A stretch of DNA of 6,990 nt, taken from Pseudomonadales bacterium. GTDB taxonomy: Bacteria; Pseudomonadota; Gammaproteobacteria; Pseudomonadales; IMCC2047. The position numbers and the translations under genes were made by a program. The stretch is from assembly GCA_021736745.1 (NCBI GenBank), contig JAIPFG010000169.1, positions 1 through 6,990 on the forward strand, in the 5' to 3' direction. The notes under the pieces were generated by a model. The model was not told the origin of the DNA. It did not search any database and saw only the letters and a list, made by a program, of their open reading frames with translations. This document shows, piece by piece, positions 1 to 5,206 of this stretch (position 1 is the stretch's first letter; each line of letters starts with the position of its first letter).

Positions 1-570
1 ATTCGCGCCCTTTGTTGTTTGACGATTCTCTATGCTTTTTACGGCTATTTGGCCAGATCTCTTTCGTTGTATAGCTTTGTTCCGCTGAATTCTGTTGATC
101 TCTGCACTTTGCTGGGGAATTCCGTTTCCTTTATGACCGGTCATGATGAATACCAACTACTGAATGAGACTAACTGCCAGACGTTGCAGTCCACCGTTCC
201 GCTGTTGGCGCTGGGGAACAACTTGGTGACGGACAGTCAAACGCTGGCGTCGGCGCAATTATTGGCCTGGACCGATGTGGTGAATGCCGGGGATTGGTTG
301 TTGGTCGTCTTGGTGCTGGAAGTGGATGTGAGGCTTCAACTCAGGGGGATGTTGAAAGGACGTATCCTCCTGGTGAGTAAAGTGATTAAAGGTTTGCTTT
401 ACAGCGTGCTCCTGTTTGCCGCTATCTACTGGTGGATGGAGGGTGAGTTCATCGATTTTTGTGATGCGCTGCTCTGGATAATTGCATTTATTTTTATTGA
501 AATGAACGTCTTTGAATGGCAGGTGGAAACCGCTCGAAGGGCTAAGCCAAGGGATAGTCAGTCATTTTGA
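1..570 (+). CDS. Conserved hypothetical integral membrane protein (5'-truncated by window edge)
   Basis: The reading frame is open from base 1 to the TGA at 568-570, giving about 189 codons, so the true start lies outside the window. A TTG at 19 is the first possible start inside it, but no ribosome binding site precedes it. The protein begins with a partial hydrophobic segment (ILYAFYGYLARSL). A polar middle follows, containing several Asn, Gln and Thr residues (around the stretch LLNETNCQTLQ). The C-terminal half has a hydrophobic stretch (DWLLVVLVLEVDVRLQL) and two clear membrane segments (VIKGLLYSVLLFAAIYWW and ALLWIIAFIFIEMNVFEW), then a short charged tail. The acidic residues inside the first stretch and the aromatic-rich last helix look conserved-family-like, but I cannot name a function. 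It converges on the LuxR-type gene with a 34-base gap, so it is probably not part of the polyamine operons. Confidence 0.7.
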   Translation: MRALCCLTILYAFYGYLARSLSLYSFVPLNSVDLCTLLGNSVSFMTGHDEYQLLNETNCQTLQSTVPLLALGNNLVTDSQTLASAQLLAWTDVVNAGDWLLVVLVLEVDVRLQLRGMLKGRILLVSKVIKGLLYSVLLFAAIYWWMEGEFIDFCDALLWIIAFIFIEMNVFEWQVETARRAKPRDSQSF

Positions 571-604
571 CGGTGCCGGTTTTCAAGGGAGAGAAAGTTA
601 CGTC

Positions 605-1435
605 TTAAGTTTGGTAAGGTATTAATGGATCGCCACCCTCGTAATTTTCGATACTCATCAAAGAATCAATGAAGAGATGAAATAACTCTCCCTGGGTACT
701 GATATCGAGTTTTGCATAGGCATTTTTTCGGTGTAATTTCACCGTTTCCACGGAGATATTCAGGCGTGGAGAAATGGCTTTAGTTGAATAGCCATGAAGA
801 ATCATCTGCACCATCTGGCTTTCCCTTTCCGTTAACACGCTTTTACCAAAACATTCCAGCGCGGCTTCCAGTTTTCCCCGCAAATCATTTTGTGCGGTAA
901 GCTCGAATTCTTCGGCATGCCAATGGTATTTAACTAAAGCATCTACCAGAGGCGCAATTTCCGCAAAAGAGTGTAAGTGTTCCGAGCTGAAGGGTTCGGA
1001 CAGGTTGATTCGTCCGAGGGAAATATTAACAAAATTTTTGCCGCTGTCTCCCAGTTGGATTAAATAGCCGCATTCATCGGCCAAGCCCGAAGATTTATAA
1101 TAAGTCCGATAATATTCACTTTGTTGAAAGCCGTTGGGCGCCAGTTCATTCAGGTGGTAGAAGCCTCTTTTGTTTCTTTTCGTTGCGCTTAAATAATAGG
1201 GATCCAATAAAAAAGCACCTTTGATAAAGCGATCAATGGTTGAAGCCTGCGGTCCTGCCGGAAGATCATTGTGCTCAATCTGGGGCAGCTTTTTGCTTGG
1301 GTAAGTAATGATGACCACATTGTCGAGTGGTACGAGTTCTTTAAAGAATCCCGCCAGCATCTTTGGAAAAGTATCAGTACGTATGGAGGGTAGGAGTATG
1401 GCTGTTTGCGCGCTGAATTGTGAGAGAAATGACAT
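605..1435 (-). CDS. LuxR-family HTH transcriptional regulator (solo type, no receiver domain)
   Basis: This 276-residue protein ends in a LuxR/NarL-type winged HTH at about residues 201-256. It starts with the canonical LTERES motif, and the recognition-helix region is SVETVKLHRKNAYAKL (228-243). The N-terminal 190 residues show no phosphoacceptor receiver domain. They include a segment around LLDPYYLSATKR and YYRTYYKSSGLADECGYL that resembles the sensor region of single-component LuxR-like regulators; what it senses is unknown. No LuxI-type synthase is present, so quorum sensing is not supported. The gene is divergent from the aldehyde dehydrogenase and next to polyamine/GABA genes, so control of this locus is a reasonable inference. 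The start is the most upstream ATG, since an in-frame TAG lies six codons earlier, but the bases before it (TCTCCCT on the coding strand) give no Shine-Dalgarno. Met26 is a possible alternative start. Confidence 0.85.
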   Translation of the reverse strand: MSFLSQFSAQTAILLPSIRTDTFPKMLAGFFKELVPLDNVVIITYPSKKLPQIEHNDLPAGPQASTIDRFIKGAFLLDPYYLSATKRNKRGFYHLNELAPNGFQQSEYYRTYYKSSGLADECGYLIQLGDSGKNFVNISLGRINLSEPFSSEHLHSFAEIAPLVDALVKYHWHAEEFELTAQNDLRGKLEAALECFGKSVLTERESQMVQMILHGYSTKAISPRLNISVETVKLHRKNAYAKLDISTQGELFHLFIDSLMSIENYEGGDPLIPYQT

Positions 1436-1451
1436 AGGGAGACACTTTTTC

Positions 1452-1490
1452 TAACCAAGATCGCTAAAATAATAGCTCGATTTAACCAAG
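1452..1490. repeat. Direct repeat TAACCAAG (two copies) around an imperfect inverted repeat
   Basis: The 8-base word TAACCAAG occurs at 1452-1459 and again at 1483-1490, exactly 31 bases apart, close to three helical turns. Between them lies an interrupted inverted repeat, ATCG-CTA (1460-1466) against TAG-CT-CGAT (1473-1481), with two extra bases in one arm. The cluster covers the likely promoter of the LuxR-type gene and could be an autoregulatory site. Short repeats like this also arise by chance in AT-rich DNA. Confidence 0.3.
1469..1474 (-). promoter_or_regulatory. Candidate -10 element for the LuxR-type gene
   Basis: On the minus strand the bases read TATTAT, five of six matches to the sigma-70 -10 consensus, 33 bases upstream of the regulator's ATG. 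No good -35 box is found at 16-18 bases spacing, so an activator or a different promoter may be used. It sits inside an imperfect inverted repeat (1460-1481). This was judged by eye only. Confidence 0.25.
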
Positions 1491-1551
1491 CTTAACATCC
1501 TTAATTGACCTACTTTGGGAAATGAGCTTTGGCAGTTTACAATGATGTGCT

Positions 1552-1578
1552 TTGTCATGGCGCGAGATAGGGTATAGT
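1552..1578 (+). promoter_or_regulatory. Candidate sigma-70 promoter for the aldehyde dehydrogenase gene
   Basis: TTGTCA at 1552-1557 (five of six -35 matches) is followed, after 15 bases, by TATAGT at 1573-1578 (five of six -10 matches). The spacing is shorter than the usual 17, which often goes with activator dependence. It would give a leader of about 140 bases before the ATG at 1728, and the CCCTA-A-TAGGG palindrome would lie about 28 bases downstream of the -10, a typical repressor position. This is by-eye evidence only. Confidence 0.3.
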
Positions 1579-1605
1579 GCCTTTCGATGTATTGAATGAG
1601 AGGTT

Positions 1606-1621
1606 CCCTAATAGGGTTATT
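1606..1621 (+). promoter_or_regulatory. Palindrome CCCTA-A-TAGGG with GTTATT-type tail; candidate operator
   Basis: Bases 1606-1616 form a perfect 5-bp-arm palindrome (CCCTA, one central base, TAGGG), followed by TTATT. It lies upstream of the aldehyde dehydrogenase gene and downstream of the candidate promoter at 1552-1578. A very similar element (CCCTGAAGGG followed by TTATT) sits upstream of speB on the other strand at 4209-4223, in the same orientation relative to its gene. That recurrence is why I call it a candidate operator. The binding protein is unknown; the adjacent LuxR-type regulator is the natural suspect. Confidence 0.4.
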
Positions 1622-1727
1622 TCATTGGGCCAATTGCGCCACTATGATGCTTGTGATGAACTGAGTCCCTCGATGTTTAGCCTAATGTATTATTGTTTGA
1701 TGAATGAAAGTTTGTAAGGAGTAAGGC

Positions 1728-3161
1728 ATGACAATGTACGATAAATTTTATATTAATGGTGAATGGGTAGTGCCTTCGGTTACCACCACCCAAGATATCA
1801 TCAACCCTGCGACTGAACAGTCAATAGGGCAAGTAGCTTTAGGGTCTGCCGACGATGTGGCGTTGGCTGTTAGCGCCGCGCGGGACGCATTTTCCGACTG
1901 GTCGCAAACGAGTGTTGATGAGAGGTTGGCCGTACTGGAGCGCATTATTGCGCTTTACGCAGAACGCATGGAGGAGATGGCGCAGGCTATTTCTGCCGAA
2001 ATGGGTGCGCCTCTTCGTTTGGCGAGGAATTCGCAAGCGCCGATCGGCATAGTTCACTTCAAAACTACCCGAAAAATATTGCAATCCTATCGCTTTGAAG
2101 AACCATTGGGTTCCAGCTATCTGATTAAAGAACCGATTGGTGTATGCGGTTTTATCACCCCTTGGAACTGGCCGATGAATCAGATCGCTTGTAAGGTTGC
2201 GCCTGCGCTGGCCTGCGGTTGCACCATGGTATTGAAGCCCAGTGAATTGGCGCCGATTTCTGCTTACCTCTTCACCCAGATCATGCATGAGGCTGGCGTA
2301 CCGCCGGGAGTATTCAATATGATCAATGGCGACGGCCCGGGTGTCGGTGCTGCGCTAACTTCTCATCCTGATGTGGATATGGTGTCGCTGACCGGTTCAA
2401 CCCGGGCCGGTATTCAGGTGTCAAAAGCAGCAGCGGATACCGTTAAGCGCGTGGCGTTGGAATTGGGTGGCAAGTCAGCCAATATTATTCTTGAGGATGC
2501 TGACTTTGATGCGGCTGTTGCGGCAGGAGCCGCTGAATGTTTTCGAAATACCGGACAATCCTGCAACGCCCCTACCCGAATGCTGGTTCCGGTTCACTTG
2601 CATGATCGTGCCGTTGAAATTGCAAAGGCAACAGCGGAAGAAACCATTTCCGGTGATCCCCAAGACAAGGAAACGGTGATCGGACCACTGGCCAACAGTG
2701 CCCAATTTAGTAAAGTCCAGTCTATGATACAGGCGGCTATTGATGAGGGTAGTGAGTTGGTGGCTGGTGGTGTGGGCAGGCCTGCTGGTTTGGAGCAGTG
2801 GTACTTCGTGAAGGCCACGGTATTTGCCAACGTTACTAATAAGATGAGAGTCGCACGCGAGGAGGTTTTCGGCCCAGTGTTGGCCATTATGCCCTATCGG
2901 GATGAAGAGGAAGCGGTGACAATCGCCAACGACTCACCTTATGGCTTGGCTGGCTATGTGCAATCCGGCGATTTGGAGCATGCGCGTCAGATTGCACGAA
3001 AAATTCGAGCAGGGACTATTTTTCTGAATGGCAACAACTTCGATCCCTGTGCGCCCTTTGGCGGCTACAAACAGTCGGGTAATGGCCGGGAATGGGGTAG
3101 TTTTGCCTTCCATGATTTTCTGGAGCTGAAAGGGGTTGTCGGTTACAACCCGCCTGAGTAA
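1728..3161 (+). CDS. NAD(P)+-dependent aldehyde dehydrogenase, probably 4-aminobutanal or related aldehyde
   Basis: This 477-residue protein is a full-length member of the aldehyde dehydrogenase superfamily, which oxidises an aldehyde to its acid in the cytoplasm. All the hallmarks are visible: TPWNWP with the oxyanion-hole Asn147, KPSE for cofactor binding, LTGST of the Rossmann fold, the general base Glu245 in ELGGKSA, the nucleophile Cys279 in NTGQSCNAPTR, and EEVFGPV near residue 380. The start ATG has a strong TAAGGAG (1715-1721) six bases upstream. Substrate cannot be read from the motifs. The NTGQSCNAPTR active-site surround suggests a general ALDH group and is not obviously the PuuC, PatD or KauB type. 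Context (agmatinase, putrescine transaminase, GABA hydrolase) favours 4-aminobutanal to GABA, or succinate semialdehyde to succinate. It is transcribed alone, divergent from the LuxR-type regulator and convergent with speB. Confidence 0.93.
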   Translation: MTMYDKFYINGEWVVPSVTTTQDIINPATEQSIGQVALGSADDVALAVSAARDAFSDWSQTSVDERLAVLERIIALYAERMEEMAQAISAEMGAPLRLARNSQAPIGIVHFKTTRKILQSYRFEEPLGSSYLIKEPIGVCGFITPWNWPMNQIACKVAPALACGCTMVLKPSELAPISAYLFTQIMHEAGVPPGVFNMINGDGPGVGAALTSHPDVDMVSLTGSTRAGIQVSKAAADTVKRVALELGGKSANIILEDADFDAAVAAGAAECFRNTGQSCNAPTRMLVPVHLHDRAVEIAKATAEETISGDPQDKETVIGPLANSAQFSKVQSMIQAAIDEGSELVAGGVGRPAGLEQWYFVKATVFANVTNKMRVAREEVFGPVLAIMPYRDEEEAVTIANDSPYGLAGYVQSGDLEHARQIARKIRAGTIFLNGNNFDPCAPFGGYKQSGNGREWGSFAFHDFLELKGVVGYNPPE

Positions 3162-3174
3162 AACAGCTTAACAG

Positions 3175-3197
3175 ATGCGACCCGCCCCGGGTCGCAT
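3175..3197. terminator. Bidirectional terminator hairpin between the ALDH gene and speB
   Basis: ATGCGACCC (3175-3183) and GGGTCGCAT (3189-3197) form a perfect 9-bp, GC-rich stem around a 5-base loop. It fills most of the 45-base gap between the stop codons of two convergent genes, the place expected for a shared terminator. Neither side has a strong T-run (TAAAT on the plus side, CTGTTAAG on the minus side), so efficiency in each direction is uncertain. Confidence 0.7.
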
Positions 3198-3206
3198 TAA
3201 ATGGCA

Positions 3207-4130
3207 CTATTTCGAAGCGGCGAGCACATTGAGGAACTCAAGCCCTATCGTTGCCGCCGCGAGGGCCGTTATCTCAGCATGATCATAGGCTGGTGCGACC
3301 TCTACAATATCCATGCCCACGAGATGACAATCGACCAATTCCCGCAGAATTTGTAACACCTTATTGGTATTCATTCCTCCGGAGACTGGGGTGCCTGTTC
3401 CCGGGGCAAAGGCAGGGTCGAGGCAATCAATATCGAAGGTGATATAAGCAGGGGTATTGCCGACTCTTTGTTTGATGAGAAAGCCTATTTCCTCGGCTGA
3501 ACAGGCATTTGCCTTATCCGCATCGATTACCTGGTATTCATGCATTTCAAAGGGGTACTCGGTGCGAATGCCGATTTGTACTGAGTGTGAAGGATCGATA
3601 ATGCCTTCTTTTGGCCCTTGATAAAACATCGCACCGTGATTATAGGGGTTATCGGACTCTTCTGTGTCGGTATGGGCATCAAAATGAATAAGAGATATAG
3701 CCCCGTATTTTTTTGCATGCGCACGGAGTAGAGGCAAAGAGATAAAATGGTCGCCGCCCAGGCAGAGTAGTGTTTTACCCGCATCCAGTACTTCTGTGGC
3801 GGACCCTTCCAACAAATCAACAAAAGCTTCGCTATCCCCGGTGGGAAATTCCAGGTCACCATAGTCAATTATCCGTAACTTTTCATGCAGATTAAAGCGC
3901 CAGGGCCAGCGCTTCTCTTCCCAGGTGAGGTTGCTGGATATTTTCCGAATCGCCGCTGGGCCGGAGCGCGCACCAGCCCGGCCGGATGTCGCGAGGTCAT
4001 AGGGTACACCCAGCACCACAACATCCGCCTGTGAGATATCCCGGGTTAGAGGACATTGCAAATAGCCAAAAGGGTTGGCGTACAGAGAGGGCTCCATAGG
4101 GCCCAAGGTTTGTTTGCGTTTTTTATACAT
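3207..4130 (-). CDS. speB: Agmatinase (agmatine ureohydrolase)
   Basis: This 307-residue ureohydrolase would hydrolyse agmatine to putrescine plus urea with a two-manganese centre in the cytoplasm. The metal ligands are all present: His128 in GGDHF, Asp151, His153 and Asp155 in HFDAHTDT, and Asp233 and Asp235 in TFDIDCLDPAFAPGTGTP. Glu277 in EVAPAYDHAEITALAAAT is the usual substrate-site acid. Length and sequence track E. coli SpeB along the whole protein as I remember it (ATSGRAG, LPLLRAHAK, HSVQIGIRTE), which favours agmatinase over guanidinobutyrase or arginase. Only an assay separates these with certainty. The start ATG at 4130 has a weak GGAA upstream; Met12 is an alternative but has no better ribosome site. 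The gene lies 146 bases downstream of puuD on the same strand, so it may be co-transcribed with it or use its own promoter in that gap. Confidence 0.93.
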   Translation of the reverse strand: MYKKRKQTLGPMEPSLYANPFGYLQCPLTRDISQADVVVLGVPYDLATSGRAGARSGPAAIRKISSNLTWEEKRWPWRFNLHEKLRIIDYGDLEFPTGDSEAFVDLLEGSATEVLDAGKTLLCLGGDHFISLPLLRAHAKKYGAISLIHFDAHTDTEESDNPYNHGAMFYQGPKEGIIDPSHSVQIGIRTEYPFEMHEYQVIDADKANACSAEEIGFLIKQRVGNTPAYITFDIDCLDPAFAPGTGTPVSGGMNTNKVLQILRELVDCHLVGMDIVEVAPAYDHAEITALAAATIGLEFLNVLAASK

Positions 4131-4208
4131 GGTTTTTCCGGCAGGTGTGGAATTCAGTGTTACCCTTTGTGTTAAGAAATCAGACTAAAACGCGCTGGAG
4201 GAAATAAC

Positions 4209-4224
4209 AATAACCCTTCAGGGT
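4209..4224 (-). promoter_or_regulatory. Palindrome ACCCT-n2-AGGGT with TTATT tail upstream of speB; candidate operator
   Basis: ACCCT (4213-4217) and AGGGT (4220-4224) are perfect 5-bp arms with two bases between them. Read on the minus strand towards speB, the element is CCCTGAAGGGTTATT, sharing the nine bases AGGGTTATT and the preceding CCCT with the site at 1606-1621 upstream of the aldehyde dehydrogenase. It lies about 80 bases before the speB start. It could be a regulatory site or, less likely, a small hairpin trimming puuD read-through; the stem is too short and lacks a T-run for a good terminator. Confidence 0.4.
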
Positions 4225-4276
4225 AGACAGATTAAGTGCCGTTTTGTGCTAAAAATCTAGAGGTTGATCCGGTGCA

Positions 4277-5056
4277 TTACCGCTCAGTATCTCTCAGCGC
4301 CTGGCCAAAAGCATTGAATAAAGCGCTTGAAAAGCGGTTTTCCCGAAAGCGCCATTCGGGGTGCCACTGTACGCCGATGACAAAATGACTTTCATCCTCC
4401 ACGCGGAAGGCCTCGACCAGTCCGTCAGGGGCATAGGCCTCTTCCACCAATCCCTTGCCAAGGCGATTCATCCCTTGGCCATGTAATGAATTGACACGGA
4501 TAGATTCGCTATTGACTAATGTCGCCAAGCGGCCACCCGGCGTTAATTTCACCTCATGGGCATCCTGATATTGTTCTTCACGAGGCAGACTTTTATTCTC
4601 GCGATGATCCATCATGCCGGGAATTTCATGCACCCGTTGATGGAGTGTACCCCCGAGTGCGACATTGAGTTCCTGCATGCCGCGGCAAACTGCCAGTATT
4701 GGGATCTTTCGGGCCAGCGCGGCATTAATCAGAGGTAGAGTGATGTTATCGCGCTGTGGGTCGTGGGCATCGGGCGACAGGCTCTGTTCTTGGCTATACA
4801 GATGTGGCTGTATGTTGGAGGGGCTGCCCGGAAGGAAGAGCCCGTCAATAGTCTCCAGCAATCTTTCAATAGTCTGCTTTTCACGCCATGATTCCATGTC
4901 TTCGCCCGGTCCTTGCGCGGGTATTAACAAAGGACAAGCATGGGCGCCATTGGCAACGGCATTTATATATTTTTCGCCGACCCCGTGAAAGGGGTGCATG
5001 CCATTACGAATTACGTCGCAGGGTATGCCAACGATGGGATAACGAATTGACCTCAT
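4277..5056 (-). CDS. puuD: Gamma-glutamyl-gamma-aminobutyrate hydrolase (class I amidotransferase-like, peptidase C26)
   Basis: This 259-residue protein would hydrolyse gamma-glutamyl-GABA to glutamate and GABA, the last step of the glutamylated putrescine route. The class I glutamine amidotransferase triad is complete: Cys124 in the nucleophile elbow AVCRGMQE, and His232 and Glu234 in GVQWHPEW. Other family landmarks are LPGSPSNIQPHLY (75-87), which closely matches E. coli PuuD as I recall it, INAALARKIPI (110-120), and VNSLHGQG (188-195). Residue spacing is offset by about 10 from E. coli PuuD (Cys114), consistent with a slightly longer N-terminus. The start ATG has a good AGGAG five bases upstream (5062-5066). 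The glutamate-putrescine ligase (PuuA) and oxidase (PuuB) that would make its substrate are not in this window. It is the first gene of the minus-strand pair and diverges from spuC. Confidence 0.93.
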   Translation of the reverse strand: MRSIRYPIVGIPCDVIRNGMHPFHGVGEKYINAVANGAHACPLLIPAQGPGEDMESWREKQTIERLLETIDGLFLPGSPSNIQPHLYSQEQSLSPDAHDPQRDNITLPLINAALARKIPILAVCRGMQELNVALGGTLHQRVHEIPGMMDHRENKSLPREEQYQDAHEVKLTPGGRLATLVNSESIRVNSLHGQGMNRLGKGLVEEAYAPDGLVEAFRVEDESHFVIGVQWHPEWRFRENRFSSALFNAFGQALRDTER

Positions 5057-5068
5057 TCAAACTCCTGA

Positions 5069-5086
5069 AACCACCCCTTTTGGGTT
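5069..5086. repeat. Small CCC-TTTT-GGG inverted repeat in the puuD leader
   Basis: CCC (5075-5077) and GGG (5082-5084) flank TTTT, and AACC (5069-5072) could alternatively pair with GGTT (5083-5086). It sits immediately upstream of the puuD ribosome binding site, so it would be in the puuD leader RNA. It loosely resembles the CCCT-n-AGGG elements upstream of the aldehyde dehydrogenase and speB, but the match is weak. Confidence 0.25.
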
Positions 5087-5128
5087 AAGTTAATTCTAAA
5101 TGAAATATGCCAGACTATTTAACACTAA

Positions 5129-5188
5129 TTTACCGCAGGAAACCCATACCTCTTAGGTGTAGGGTTTACCGCAAAGTTTATCGCAAAA
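5129..5188 (+). repeat. Three copies of a 12-base motif TTTAYCGCARRR upstream of spuC
   Basis: TTTACCGCAGGA (5129-5140), TTTACCGCAAAG (5165-5176) and TTTATCGCAAAA (5177-5188) share the core TTTA-Y-CGCA. The last two are directly adjacent, and the first starts exactly 36 bases before the second, so all three are in register on a 12-base spacing. They end six bases before the spuC ribosome site (AGGA, 5195-5198). The arrangement suggests binding sites for a protein, but no known regulator is recognised. No copy was noticed elsewhere in the window. Confidence 0.5.
5140..5167. repeat. Imperfect inverted repeat (about 12 bp stem) between the spuC repeat copies
   Basis: AAACCCATACCT (5140-5151) and AGGTGTAGGGTTT (5155-5167) pair around CTT with one G-T pair and one bulged A at 5161. 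It starts at the last base of the first 12-base repeat and overlaps the beginning of the second. There is no T-run, and it precedes a start codon by 40 bases, so an operator or leader structure is more likely than a terminator. Confidence 0.5.
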
Positions 5189-5206
5189 CGACATAGGAAA
5201 GTGCTC

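Noticed and set aside
605..1435. LuxR protein as a quorum-sensing receptor
   Set aside because: No LuxI-type synthase gene is in the window and I could not trace the full set of conserved autoinducer-binding residues in the N-terminal region.
1189..1458. 89-codon open frame on the minus strand overlapping the LuxR-type gene
   Set aside because: It is an alternative frame of the real regulator gene, with no recognisable domain and no ribosome site.
1625..1638. GGGCCAATTGCGCC as a regulator palindrome
   Set aside because: Only the central CAATTG is symmetric; the flanks fail to pair, so support is no better than chance.
1839..2288. 149-codon open frame antisense to the aldehyde dehydrogenase gene
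   Set aside because: It lies wholly inside a well-supported gene, has an unusual Arg/His-rich composition and no family resemblance, as expected of a shadow frame.
3527..3868. 113-codon open frame inside speB on the same strand
   Set aside because: It is a shifted frame of speB; the speB frame carries all metal ligands without interruption, so this is neither a frameshift nor a separate gene.
5140..5167. Inverted repeat upstream of spuC as an intrinsic terminator
   Set aside because: There is no T-run after the stem on either strand, and it lies between divergent genes close to a start codon.
5129..5188. Short repeats as a CRISPR array
   Set aside because: The units are only 12 bases, two are directly adjacent with no spacer, and there are just three copies; no cas gene is nearby.
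5201..5206. GTG at 5201 as the start of the aminotransferase
   Set aside because: It would leave only two bases after the AGGA ribosome site; the ATG at 5207 has proper spacing.
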